64,000 nt of DNA from Rubrivivax sp. (lineage in GTDB: Bacteria; Pseudomonadota; Gammaproteobacteria; Burkholderiales; Burkholderiaceae_C), in the NCBI GenBank assembly GCA_016719535.1, contig JADJYX010000025.1, positions 109,652-173,651 of the forward strand, read 5' to 3'. Below are positions 32,429 through 42,625 of this stretch, piece by piece. How positions within the stretch are numbered: position 1 is the first letter of the stretch; each line of letters opens with the position of its first letter. The notes beneath the pieces were generated by a model that saw nothing but the letters and a program-made list of their open reading frames with translations, ran no database searches and was not told the DNA's origin. The translations under genes and the position numbers were made by a program.

Positions 32429-33376
32429 TCAGGCGGATGCGAATACGCGGCTGGCGCGGATGTCGGCTTCGGCCAGCGTGCTGAGGTCCTCGCGCGTCAG
32501 TTCGCGCTCACGGTCGGCGAACAGCCGGCTGGCCTGGCGCAGCCGTGCGCGGTCGAGCGCATTGCGCACGCTGCGCGCATTGGCGAAGTGCGGCTGCTGC
32601 ACGCGAAGCGCCAGATAGTCGTCGAAGGCCGCGCGCGCGCCGGCGCCGAAGGCCAGGCCCAGCGGGGCCAGCATGCGGTCGGCGATCTGCAGCAGTTCGT
32701 CGCGCGCGTAATCGGGAAAGTCCAGGTGGTGGGCGATGCGCGAGCTCATGCCCGGGTTGCACTGGAAGAAGGTGTCCATGCGGTCCTTGTAGCCGGCCAG
32801 GATGACCACCAGGTCGTCGCGCTGGTTTTCCATCACCTGCAGCAGGATCTCGATCGCCTCCTGGCCATAGTCGCGCTCGTTCTCGGGGCGGTAGAGGGTG
32901 TACGCCTCGTCGATGAAGAGCACGCCGCCCATCGCCTTCTTCAGCACTTCCTTGGTCTTGGGCCCGGTGTGGCCGATGTAGGAGCCGACCAGGTCGTCGC
33001 GCGTCACCGCCACCATCTGCCCCTGCCGCACATAGCCCAGGCGGTGCAGGATCTGCGCCATGCGAAAGCCCACCGTGGTCTTGCCGGTGCCGGGGTTGCC
33101 GGTGAAGCACATGTGCAGGCTGGGGTTGGCGGTGGGCAGGCCCTGCGCCAACCGCAGGCGGTCGATGACCAGCAGCGCGGCGATGTCGCGGATGCGCTGC
33201 TTGACCGGCGCCAGGCCCACCAGGTCGCGCTCGAGCTCGTCGAAGACCGCCTCGACCTGGCTGCGCGCCAGCACCTCGGCCACGGTGCGCGGCGGTGCCT
33301 CGGGGTTGACCGGTGCGGCCGGTGCCGCCGCAGGGGCGGCGGTGCTGCCAGGGATGGCGTAGAGCGGCCGGTTCAT
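32429..33376 (-). CDS. cbbX: CbbX, red-type RuBisCO activase (AAA+)
   Basis: A 315-residue AAA+ ATPase that removes inhibitory sugar phosphates from red-type RuBisCO by pulling the large-subunit C-terminus. After a Pro/Ala-rich N-terminal tail the core shows the Walker A MCFTGNPGTGKTTVGFRMA, a pore-loop segment with VTRDDLVGSYIGHTGPKT, Walker B GGVLFIDEAYTLYRP, sensor 1 VILAGYKDRMDTFF, the arginine-finger region NPGMSSRIAHHLDFPDY and sensor 2 NARSVRNALDRARLRQA. The presence of CbbX agrees with the form IC large subunit encoded upstream. Followed after 19 bases by cbbF. Confidence 0.95.
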   Translation of the reverse strand: MNRPLYAIPGSTAAPAAAPAAPVNPEAPPRTVAEVLARSQVEAVFDELERDLVGLAPVKQRIRDIAALLVIDRLRLAQGLPTANPSLHMCFTGNPGTGKTTVGFRMAQILHRLGYVRQGQMVAVTRDDLVGSYIGHTGPKTKEVLKKAMGGVLFIDEAYTLYRPENERDYGQEAIEILLQVMENQRDDLVVILAGYKDRMDTFFQCNPGMSSRIAHHLDFPDYARDELLQIADRMLAPLGLAFGAGARAAFDDYLALRVQQPHFANARSVRNALDRARLRQASRLFADRERELTREDLSTLAEADIRASRVFASA

Positions 33377-33380
33377 CGTG

Positions 33381-33448
33381 CCCCCTTGGCGCTGCGCGCC
33401 GTCCCCCCGAGGGGGAGCGAGCACGACCGGCGAACCCGGATCGTGCTC
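33381..33448 (-). other. Intercistronic hairpins between the Rpe-like gene and cbbX
   Basis: The 70-base gap contains CCCCC-GA-GGGGG (33404-33415) and, overlapping the stop codon of the Rpe-like gene, GAGCACGA (33419-33426) pairing with TCGTGCTC (33441-33448) with CCGG/CCGG inside. The wording CCCCCTTGGCGCTGCGCGCC...CCCCCCGAGGGGG is that of the dispersed GC-rich repeats of this bacterial group. It could act as a processing or partial-termination element that keeps cbbLS mRNA in excess. Confidence 0.5.
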
Positions 33449-34130
33449 ATGCCGCCGCCCGCAGGCCCTGCACGGCCGACAGGGCCGCACGCAGGCTGTT
33501 GATCGCCGCCTCGTAGTCACCGGTGCCAAAGATCGCGCGCCCGACGACGAAGGTATCGGCGCCGGCCGCCGCCACGCGACCGATGTTGTCGGCGCGGATG
33601 TCGCCGTCGACCTGCAGCCGGATGTCGCGCCCGCTGGCATCGATCAGCCGCCGCGCCTGCTCGACCTGGCGCAGCCGGTCGTCCACAAACTGGCGCGAGG
33701 CCGAGCCCGGCTGCGCACAGGACACATGCAGCACATCGACGAGGTCGACCAGCGCCGGCAGCTGGCCCTGCGCCGCGGCGGCGTCCAGCACGAGCCCGGC
33801 ACGGCAGCCCACGCGGCGAATCAGCCGCAGCGTGGCCTCGGTGGACGCGCCGGCGCCCGCGGCATGCACGGTGATCAGGTCGGCACCGGCCTCGGCAAAG
33901 CGCTCGATCAGCGCGTCGCTGGCAGGCACGCGCAGCAGCACGCCGATCGGCACCGGGCATTGCTGGCGCAGCGACGCGCACACCATGTGGCCGAGCGTCA
34001 CGTTGGGCCGCTCGTCGGACTCGATCACGTTGAGGTGGATCGCGTCGGCGCCGGCGGCGACCACGCGACGCAGTTCGTCATCCAGGCGCAGCCGGTCGGC
34101 CGACAGGATGGAAGCGGCGATGCAGAACAT
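33447..34130 (-). CDS. Ribulose-phosphate 3-epimerase-like protein with altered active site
   Basis: A 227-residue TIM-barrel protein of the Rpe family placed between cbbS and cbbX. It keeps the family start (IAASILSAD, Ser7), His32 of the first metal pair and Asp175 (QVDGD). However, the Asp of the usual HxDVMD motif is Asn34 (HLNVIE), the His of the VHLMV strand is Leu65 (VLLRV), the phosphate loop NPGFGGQ is replaced by AQPGSASRQ, and VDGG is VDGD. Two of the four zinc ligands and part of the phosphate site are therefore lost. It may be inactive, regulatory, or have a new substrate. It starts 13 bases after cbbS and is surely co-transcribed. Confidence 0.8.
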   Translation of the reverse strand: MFCIAASILSADRLRLDDELRRVVAAGADAIHLNVIESDERPNVTLGHMVCASLRQQCPVPIGVLLRVPASDALIERFAEAGADLITVHAAGAGASTEATLRLIRRVGCRAGLVLDAAAAQGQLPALVDLVDVLHVSCAQPGSASRQFVDDRLRQVEQARRLIDASGRDIRLQVDGDIRADNIGRVAAAGADTFVVGRAIFGTGDYEAAINSLRAALSAVQGLRAAA

Positions 34131-34143
34131 GGCGTGTGCCCCC

Positions 34144-34584
34144 TCAGGCGCCGTAGCGTCCGCCCTCGGGCTTGTCGGCGGCGTAGCCGCGCACCGTGTA
34201 GCGCAGCGTGCGGCCGTTGGTCTCCTGCCGCACCAGGCCGAAACCGGGCTCGTCGGTCGGCCGGTTGACGATGAAGCTCATCGCGATCGTCTCGACGCCG
34301 CGGGTGGCGTCGAAGGCCATCAGCCGGATGTAGTGCTGCGGGAAGGCCTGGCGGCATGCGCGCATCTCCTGCACGACGCCGGCGGCGTCGCTCAGGTCGA
34401 ACATCGGCATGCCGTACATCTCCCAGTAGGTGTTGCGCGGGTGCGGGTCGTCGGTGTATTCGACGCTCCAGGCATAGCCCTTCTTCAGGCCGTACTGCAC
34501 CTGCAGCGCGATCTCCTCGTCGCTGAGGTCGGGCAGAAAGCTGAACTGGCCCTGGGTCAGGCGGCCGGTGGGGTTGGTCATCAT
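34144..34584 (-). CDS. cbbS: RuBisCO small subunit, form I red-type
   Basis: A 146-residue small subunit. It begins with TGRLTQGQFSFLPDLSDEEI and has the conserved KKGYAWSVEYTDDPHPRNTYWEMYG and FIVNRPTDEPGFGLVRQE. The C-terminal extension of about 30 residues, with GRTLRYTVRGYAAD, is typical of red-type small subunits, where it forms the central beta-barrel that lines the holoenzyme pore. It assembles with CbbL into an L8S8 enzyme. Start is ATG 34584 or the next ATG 34581. It follows cbbL by 12 bases with a GGAG ribosome site. Confidence 0.96.
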   Translation of the reverse strand: MMTNPTGRLTQGQFSFLPDLSDEEIALQVQYGLKKGYAWSVEYTDDPHPRNTYWEMYGMPMFDLSDAAGVVQEMRACRQAFPQHYIRLMAFDATRGVETIAMSFIVNRPTDEPGFGLVRQETNGRTLRYTVRGYAADKPEGGRYGA

Positions 34585-34596
34585 GGTCGGATCTCC

Positions 34597-36087
34597 TCAG
34601 GCCACGGCCGGGGTGACGGCGTAATCGCTGCTGTCGGTCGAGGTGTAGTTGAAGCTGATGTCGCCCCAGGTGTCGAGCGCCTGCTTCAGCGGCGTGCAGA
34701 ACTGCGCCGCCCGGCGCAGGATCTCGGGGCCTTCGTGGATGATGTCGCGGCCCTCGTTGCGCGCCTTGACCATGCACTCCAGCGCCACGCGGTTGGCCAC
34801 CGCACCCGCCTGGATGCCGGCCGGATGGCCGATGGTGCCGCCGCCGAACTGCAGCACCACGTCGTCGCCGAAGAGGTCGATCAGCTGGTGCATCTGGCCG
34901 GCATGAATGCCGCCGCTGGCCACCGGCATGACCTTCTTCAGGTCGGCCCAGTCCTGGTCGAAGAAGAGGCCGCGCGGCAGATCCTGCTTCGTATAACTGT
35001 CGCGGCAGACGTTGTAGTAGCCCTGCACCGTCATCGGGTCGCCTTCGAGCTTGCCCACGGCCGTTCCGGTGTGCAGGTGGTCGCAGCCCGCCAGGCGCAG
35101 CCACTTGGCGATGACGCGGAAGCTCACGCCGTGGTTCTTCTGCCGCGTGTAGGTGCCATGCCCCGCGCGGTGCATGTGCATGATCATGTCGTTCCTGCGG
35201 CACCAGGTGGCCATGCTCTGGATCGCCGTCCAGCCGATCACCAGGTCGACCATCACGATCACGCTGCCGAGTTCCTTGGCGAATTCGGCGCGCTCGTACA
35301 TCGCCTCCATCGTGCCGGCGGTGATGTTGAGGTAGCTGCCCTTGACCTCGCCGGTGGCCGCACTCGCCTTGTTCACCGCGTCCATCACATACAGGAAGCG
35401 GTCGCGCCAGTGCATGAAGGGCTGCGAGTTGATGTTCTCGTCGTCCTTCATGAAGTCCAGGCCGCCCTTCAGGCCCTCGTAGACCACGCGGCCATAGTTG
35501 CGGCCCGACAGGCCGAGCTTGGGCTTGGTGGTGGCGCCCAGCAGCGGGCGGCCGAATTTGTCGAGCCGTTCGCGCTCGACCACCAGGCCGGTGGGCGGGC
35601 CGGCGAAGGTCTTGACATAGGCCACCGGGATGCGGATGTCCTCCAGCCGCGCCGCCTTCAAGGGCTTGAAGCTGAAGACGTTGCCGATCAGGCTGGCCGT
35701 CATGTTGGCGATCGAACCCTCTTCGAAGAGGATGAGGTCGTAGGCGACCCAGGCGAAATATTCGCCCGGCCGGCCCGGCACCGGCTCGACCTTGTAGGCC
35801 TTGGCGCGGTAGCTGTCGCAGGCGGTCAGGCGGTCGGTCCACACCACCGTCCAGGTGGCGGTGCTGCTCTCGCCGGCCACCGCGGCGGCGGCTTCGACAG
35901 GGTCCACGCCTTCCTGCGGCGTGATGCGGAACAGGCACAGGGTGTCGGTGTCCTTGGGCACATAGTCGCCGTCCCAGTAGCCCATCTGGCGGTATTTGAG
36001 AACGCCGGCGCTGTAGCGCTTCCTGGCATCGGTGATCTGGTTGGCGTCGGCCAGCAGGCCGGGGTCGACGGGGGTGTTCAAGGGCAT
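34597..36087 (-). CDS. cbbL: RuBisCO large subunit, form IC
   Basis: The 496-residue catalytic subunit fixes CO2 onto ribulose-1,5-bisphosphate. Active-site Lys188 lies in GATTKPKLGLS and carbamylated Lys214 in GGLDFMKDDENINSQPF, 26 residues apart as expected (Lys175/Lys201 in plants). Other marks are HRAGHGTYTRQKNHG and SGGIHAGQMHQL, and QFGGGTIGHP for phosphate binding. The MKDDENINSQ wording identifies the red-type form IC enzyme. Start codon is ambiguous: ATG 36087 touches the ribosome site AGGAG with no spacing, while TTG 36081 has a spacing of six and gives the relatives' MNTP-like start. First gene of the operon. Confidence 0.98.
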   Translation of the reverse strand: MPLNTPVDPGLLADANQITDARKRYSAGVLKYRQMGYWDGDYVPKDTDTLCLFRITPQEGVDPVEAAAAVAGESSTATWTVVWTDRLTACDSYRAKAYKVEPVPGRPGEYFAWVAYDLILFEEGSIANMTASLIGNVFSFKPLKAARLEDIRIPVAYVKTFAGPPTGLVVERERLDKFGRPLLGATTKPKLGLSGRNYGRVVYEGLKGGLDFMKDDENINSQPFMHWRDRFLYVMDAVNKASAATGEVKGSYLNITAGTMEAMYERAEFAKELGSVIVMVDLVIGWTAIQSMATWCRRNDMIMHMHRAGHGTYTRQKNHGVSFRVIAKWLRLAGCDHLHTGTAVGKLEGDPMTVQGYYNVCRDSYTKQDLPRGLFFDQDWADLKKVMPVASGGIHAGQMHQLIDLFGDDVVLQFGGGTIGHPAGIQAGAVANRVALECMVKARNEGRDIIHEGPEILRRAAQFCTPLKQALDTWGDISFNYTSTDSSDYAVTPAVA

Positions 36088-36177
36088 CTCCTGGGCAGCG
36101 GATGCCGAAGGATGGAATAACCCTTCGATAAAGAGAAGTCAGTTATTCTTCTTCTTGAATTAAGTAAATACTGAACA
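36088..36177. promoter_or_regulatory. cbbR-cbbL divergent control region with CbbR-type sites
   Basis: The 90-base AT-rich gap contains an inverted repeat GAATAAC (36115-36121) ... GTTATTC (36142-36148) with 20 bases between, and several TTA/TAA motifs spaced 7-8 bases apart (for example TTATCGAAGGGTTA on the minus strand). CbbR-binding sites follow a TNA-N7/8-TNA rule, so this is the likely autoregulated operator of cbbR and activator site for the cbb operon. Confidence 0.7.
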
Positions 36178-37122
36178 ATGAACATCACCTTCCGCCAGTT
36201 GCGTGTCTTCGTCGAGGTGGCGCAGCAGGGCAGCGTGACGCGTGCCGCCGAGGCGCTGCACCTCACGCCGCCGGCGGTGTCGATGCAGGTCAAGGAGATC
36301 GAGTCGCAGGTCGGACTGCCGCTGTTCGACCGCGAAGGTCGCCGGTTGTCGCTGTCGACGGCGGGCGAATATTTCCTCGTGCATGCGCGGCGGCTGCTGG
36401 CGGCGCTGGCCGATGCCGACAACGCGATGGCGCGCTTCAAGCGGCTGGAGCGTGGGCGGCTGACCATCGGCATGGTCAGCACCGCCAAATATTTCGTGCC
36501 GCAGCTGCTGGCGCGCTTTGCCCAGGAGCACCAGGGCGTGGAGCTGAAGCTGCAGGTCAGCCAGAACCGCGAACAGCTGGTGACGCTGCTGCAGGCCGGC
36601 GACGTGGACCTGGCGGTGATGGGCCGCCCGCCCAAGGAGGTGGCCACGCGCAGCGAGGCCTTTGCCGCCCACCCGATGGTCTTCGTCGGCCCGCCCGGGC
36701 ACCCGCTGCTGCGCCTGGGGCGGCCGCCGGTGGCGGCGCTGGCGAGCTACCCGTTCATCGTGCGCGAGCAGGGCTCGGGCACGCGCAATGCGATGCAGCA
36801 GTTTTTCGGCGAACATCGCTTCATGCCCAGCATCACGATGGAGATCTCGAGCAACGAGACCATCAAGCAGGCGGTGGCCGCCGGCATGGGGCTGAGCTTC
36901 CTGTCGCTGCACACCATCGGCCTGGAGGTGCGCAGCGGGCTGCTGAAGGTGCTGGACATCGACGGCACGCCGGTGATGCGCACCTGGAACGTGGTGCACC
37001 TGCAGAGCCGCACGCTGTCGCCGCTGGCCGAGGCCTTCCGCTACTTCCTCATCGAGCACGGCGAGCAGCACCTGCTCGCACACGACGCGCCCCTGCTGAA
37101 ACCGGTCGACGCGGCGTCCTGA
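36178..37122 (+). CDS. cbbR: LysR-type regulator of the cbb operon
   Basis: A 314-residue LysR protein. The N-terminal winged helix is ITFRQLRVFVEVAQQGSVTRAAEALHLTPPAVSMQVKEIESQVGLPLFDREGR in outline, with the recognition helix at ~32-48. The effector domain begins at ~90 (LTIGMVSTAKYFVPQLLARF, conserved in CbbR proteins) and includes the AVMGRPPKEVATRSEAF segment. CbbR activates the operon in response to metabolites such as RuBP, PEP or NADPH. Divergent placement from cbbL is the standard arrangement. It ends 18 bases before the convergent DsrE-like gene. Confidence 0.94.
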   Translation: MNITFRQLRVFVEVAQQGSVTRAAEALHLTPPAVSMQVKEIESQVGLPLFDREGRRLSLSTAGEYFLVHARRLLAALADADNAMARFKRLERGRLTIGMVSTAKYFVPQLLARFAQEHQGVELKLQVSQNREQLVTLLQAGDVDLAVMGRPPKEVATRSEAFAAHPMVFVGPPGHPLLRLGRPPVAALASYPFIVREQGSGTRNAMQQFFGEHRFMPSITMEISSNETIKQAVAAGMGLSFLSLHTIGLEVRSGLLKVLDIDGTPVMRTWNVVHLQSRTLSPLAEAFRYFLIEHGEQHLLAHDAPLLKPVDAAS

Positions 37123-37140
37123 CCGGGACCGCGCGCGGGT

Positions 37141-37554
37141 TCAGGGCTTGATGTAGGCGGCGCCCTGCTTCTGCAGCCTGGCCAGGCGGACCACGCCCGA
37201 CGGCGTGAAGTCGACCTCCTGGATGAACTGCTCCTTCTTCAGGTTGCGGTTTTTCAGCGTGATCTCGCAGACCTCGAATTTGACGCCGCGCGCCGTCAAA
37301 GCCGCCACCAGGGGCGCGAATGGCGCCTCGCTGCGGTCCTTCATGCCTTCGAGCAGGAAGTCCACGCCGAAGGCATGTGCCACCACGGTGACCTTCGCAC
37401 CCGGGTCGGTGTCGAGGTGGTTGCGGATGTTGCGCAGCCCCTTGAGCGCCTGCGCCGAGGTGTCGTCCAGGTGGTAGACGACGCCATCCTGCGCTTGCGC
37501 CAGGGCCGTGCCGGCGGCCAGGACAGCGGCGATCAGCAGACGCGACAGCTTCAT
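37141..37554 (-). CDS. DsrE/DsrF-like periplasmic protein
   Basis: A 137-residue exported protein with a signal peptide (~1-22, ending ALAQAQ). The mature part has a DsrE-like fold pattern: VVYHLDDTSAQALKGLRNIRNHL, VTVVAHAFGVDFLLEGM and a single Cys in FEVCEITLKNRNL, the position of the sulfur-carrying cysteine in the family. It ends VVRLARLQKQGAAYIKP. Such secreted DsrE-like proteins often occur beside sulfur-metabolism genes and may bind persulfide sulfur. Here it is convergent with cbbR, so a connection between sulfur chemistry and autotrophy is possible but unproven. Confidence 0.8.
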   Translation of the reverse strand: MKLSRLLIAAVLAAGTALAQAQDGVVYHLDDTSAQALKGLRNIRNHLDTDPGAKVTVVAHAFGVDFLLEGMKDRSEAPFAPLVAALTARGVKFEVCEITLKNRNLKKEQFIQEVDFTPSGVVRLARLQKQGAAYIKP

Positions 37555-37664
37555 GGGGCTCCCTTTCAGAATGGGTAACGACTTGTCATTCGTCAAGTCC
37601 GTTCCGCACTCTACACACCCAGGCCCGTATGCAGACCCCTCGCTTGCCCGGGGGGCGGGCTGTT

Positions 37665-39929
<2,265 letters not shown>

Positions 39930-40026
39930 GGGGCGGGCGGCGGGCAGTGGAGCGGAAGCCGCGATTGTCCCCTGCCCGGCCCGGGCGGCGCCGCTGCCGG
40001 GGCGGGTGACCCTGACGGCCAGGCGG

Positions 40027-41889
40027 CTAGGTCGCCAGTGCCGACTGCGGCTCGTCGTCGGCCTCTTCGCCGAGGAAGCCGCCGCTCTGGTGCGCCCACA
40101 GCCGCGCGTACAGGCCGCCACGCGAGAGCAGCTCGGCGTGCGTGCCTTCTTCCACGATGCGGCCCTGCTCCATCACCACCAGGCGGTCCATCGCCGCGAT
40201 GGTGCTCAGCCGGTGGGCGATGGCCACCACCGTCTTGCCCTCCATCAGGCGGTAGAGGCTGGCCTGGATGGCCGCCTCGACCTCGCTGTCGAGCGCGCTG
40301 GTGGCCTCGTCCAGCAGCAGGATGGGCGCGTCCTTGAGCATCACGCGCGCAATCGCCATACGCTGGCGCTGGCCGCCGCTGAGCTTGACCCCGCGCTCGC
40401 CCACATGCGCGTCGTAGCCCTTGCGGCCCTTGGGGTCGGTGAGGCCGACGATGAAATCGTGCGCCTCGGCGCGCTCGGCGGCGCGCAGCATGTCGGCATC
40501 GCCGGCATCGGGGCGGCCGTAGAGGATGTTGTCGCGCACCGAGCGGTGCAGCAGGCTCGTGTCCTGCGTCACCATGCCCAGCTGGCGGCGCAGGCTGTCC
40601 TGGGTGACGCCGGCGATGTCCTGGCCGTCGATCAGGATGCGGCCCGCGGGCAGGTCGTACAGGCGCAGCAGCAGGTTGACGACCGTGCTCTTGCCCGCGC
40701 CCGAGCGGCCCACGAGGCCGATCTTCTCGCCCGGGCGGATCACCAGGTCGAGGTCGTCGATGACCTTGCGCGTGCCGCCGTAGCCGAAGTCGACATGCTC
40801 GAAGCGGATCTCGCCGCGCGTCACCTGCAGCGCGCGTGCGCCGGCGCGGTCGACCACGACCGGCGGCCTGGACAGCGTGGCCAGGCCGTCCTGCACCGTG
40901 CCCACATGCTCGAACAGCGAGGCCAGCTCCCACATCACCCAGTGCGACATCGCCGACAGCCGCAGCGCCATCGCCGTGCTGGCGGCCACCGCGCCCACGC
41001 CCACCTCGCCGCGCGTCCACAGCCACAGCATCATGCCGGTGGTGGCGCCCACCAGCAGCATGCTCAGGCCCTGGTTGAGCGTCTCGAAACTCGTCACCAG
41101 GCGGCCCTGGCGGTAGGCCGTCTGCAGAAATTCGTCCATCGCGCCGCGCGCGAACGTCGCCTCGCGCTGCGAATGCGAGAACAGCTTGACGGTCGCGATG
41201 TTGGTATAGGCGTCGGTGACGCGGCCGGTCATCAGCGAGCGCGCATCGGCCTGGTCCTTGGCCACCGTGGCCAGGCGCGGCACGAAGTAGCGGCAGGCCA
41301 CGGCATACAGCGCCAGCCAGGCGCCGAAGGGCAGCATCACGCGCAGGTCGAAGCTGCCGACCACGGCCACGATGGTGATGAAATACACCAGCACGTAGGT
41401 CATGATGTCGGCGACCACGAACCACACGTCGCGCACCGCCAGCGCGGTCTGCATCACCTTGGTGGCGATGCGGCCGGCAAATTCGTCCTGGTAGAAGGCC
41501 ATGCTCTGGCCCAGCATCAGCCGGTGGAAGACCCAGCGCATGCGCATCGGAAAATTGGCAAACAGCGCCTGGTATTTCAGCAGCGCCCAGATGCCCGATA
41601 CCGCCACGCTGAACAGCAGCACGGCGCCGAAGGCGATCAGCTTGCCGCCCTCGCGCTGCCACAGCTCGGCCGGCGGCGTGGTGGCCAGCAGGTCGACCAC
41701 ATGCGCCATGATGCTGAACAGCAGCGCCTCGAAGGCGCCGATCACCGCCGTCAGCAGCGTCAGCACCAGCAGCAGCGGCCGCATGCCCTGCGTGTTCTGC
41801 CACAGGAAGGCGAAGAAGGTTCTGGGCGGGGTTTGCGGCTCGGCCTCCGGAAAGGTGGGCACGAGCGCTTCGAAGCGCTTGAAGGGCAA
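40027..41889 (-). CDS. ABC exporter, fused permease and ATPase
   Basis: A 620-residue half-transporter that would work as a homodimer in the inner membrane. Six hydrophobic helices fill residues ~25-320 (ABC type 1 exporter fold), followed by an ATPase domain: Walker A GLVGRSGAGKSTVVNLLLRL (~405), Q-loop MVTQDTSLLHRSVRDN, signature LSGGQRQRMAIARVMLK, Walker B ILLLDEATSALD and the H-loop VAIAHRLST. The group includes MsbA-like and multidrug exporters; substrate unknown. Monocistronic, divergent from the nitrile hydratase operon by 109 bases. Confidence 0.92.
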   Translation of the reverse strand: MPFKRFEALVPTFPEAEPQTPPRTFFAFLWQNTQGMRPLLLVLTLLTAVIGAFEALLFSIMAHVVDLLATTPPAELWQREGGKLIAFGAVLLFSVAVSGIWALLKYQALFANFPMRMRWVFHRLMLGQSMAFYQDEFAGRIATKVMQTALAVRDVWFVVADIMTYVLVYFITIVAVVGSFDLRVMLPFGAWLALYAVACRYFVPRLATVAKDQADARSLMTGRVTDAYTNIATVKLFSHSQREATFARGAMDEFLQTAYRQGRLVTSFETLNQGLSMLLVGATTGMMLWLWTRGEVGVGAVAASTAMALRLSAMSHWVMWELASLFEHVGTVQDGLATLSRPPVVVDRAGARALQVTRGEIRFEHVDFGYGGTRKVIDDLDLVIRPGEKIGLVGRSGAGKSTVVNLLLRLYDLPAGRILIDGQDIAGVTQDSLRRQLGMVTQDTSLLHRSVRDNILYGRPDAGDADMLRAAERAEAHDFIVGLTDPKGRKGYDAHVGERGVKLSGGQRQRMAIARVMLKDAPILLLDEATSALDSEVEAAIQASLYRLMEGKTVVAIAHRLSTIAAMDRLVVMEQGRIVEEGTHAELLSRGGLYARLWAHQSGGFLGEEADDEPQSALAT

Positions 41890-41998
41890 GAAGGTCTCCC
41901 GGTGCCGGTGGGCACGTGGTGCACGCCGCGCGCGGCCCGGTCGGCCGGCGGGGCGCGCATGATAGCGAGCCGCGCGCCTGCCGTCCTACACTCGCCGG

Positions 41999-42625
41999 AT
42001 GAGTGACCCTCACGACCACGACCACGATCATTCGCACCTGGGCGAGATGGACCTGCGCGTGCGCGCGCTGCAGACGCTGCTGGAGCGCAAGGGCTATGTC
42101 GACCCGGCGGCCGTCGACCGCCTGATCGAGACCTACGAGGTAAACGTGGGCCCGCACAACGGCGCGCGCGTGGTCGCCCGCGCCTGGGCCGACCCCGCCT
42201 ATGCCGACTGGCTGGCGCGCGACGCCACTGCGGCCATCGCGTCCATGGGCTACAGCGGCCGCCAGGGCGAGCACATGGTGGCGGTCTTCAACACGCCCAC
42301 GGTCCACCACATGGTGGTGTGCACGCTGTGCAGCTGCTACCCGTGGCCGGTGCTGGGGCTGCCGCCGGTCTGGTACAAGTCGGCGCCCTACCGCTCGCGT
42401 GCGGTGATCGAGCCGCGCGCGGTGCTGGGTGAATTCGGCGTCACGCTGCCGGCACCCACGCAGATCCGCGTCTGGGATTCCACCGCCGAGGTGCGCTACC
42501 TGGTGGTGCCGATGCGCCCGGCCGGCACCGAGGGCTGGAGCGAGGACCGCCTGGCCGCGCTGGTGACGCGCGATTCGATGATCGGCACCGGGCTCGCACG
42601 GCGGCCCGAGGAGGTCTGCGCATGA
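41999..42625 (+). CDS. nthA: Nitrile hydratase alpha subunit, cobalt type
   Basis: A 208-residue subunit carrying the metal centre that hydrates nitriles to amides. The metal-binding claw is Cys108-Thr-Leu-Cys111-Ser112-Cys113 in VCTLCSCYPWP; Thr after the first Cys marks the cobalt rather than the iron type. The two later cysteines are oxidised in the mature enzyme. The N-terminus is unusual: residues 4-13 are PHDHDHDHSH, a His/Asp-rich tract that could bind Co2+. VGPHNGARVVARAWADP is also conserved. The gene leads an operon with the beta subunit and an accessory protein, overlapping nthB by four bases. Confidence 0.95.
   Translation: MSDPHDHDHDHSHLGEMDLRVRALQTLLERKGYVDPAAVDRLIETYEVNVGPHNGARVVARAWADPAYADWLARDATAAIASMGYSGRQGEHMVAVFNTPTVHHMVVCTLCSCYPWPVLGLPPVWYKSAPYRSRAVIEPRAVLGEFGVTLPAPTQIRVWDSTAEVRYLVVPMRPAGTEGWSEDRLAALVTRDSMIGTGLARRPEEVCA

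Noticed and set aside
41999..42625. Iron-type nitrile hydratase or thiocyanate hydrolase
   Set aside because: The claw reads C-T-L-C-S-C, with Thr as in cobalt enzymes; thiocyanate hydrolase has three subunits, and the gene order here is alpha-beta-accessory as in nitrile hydratase.
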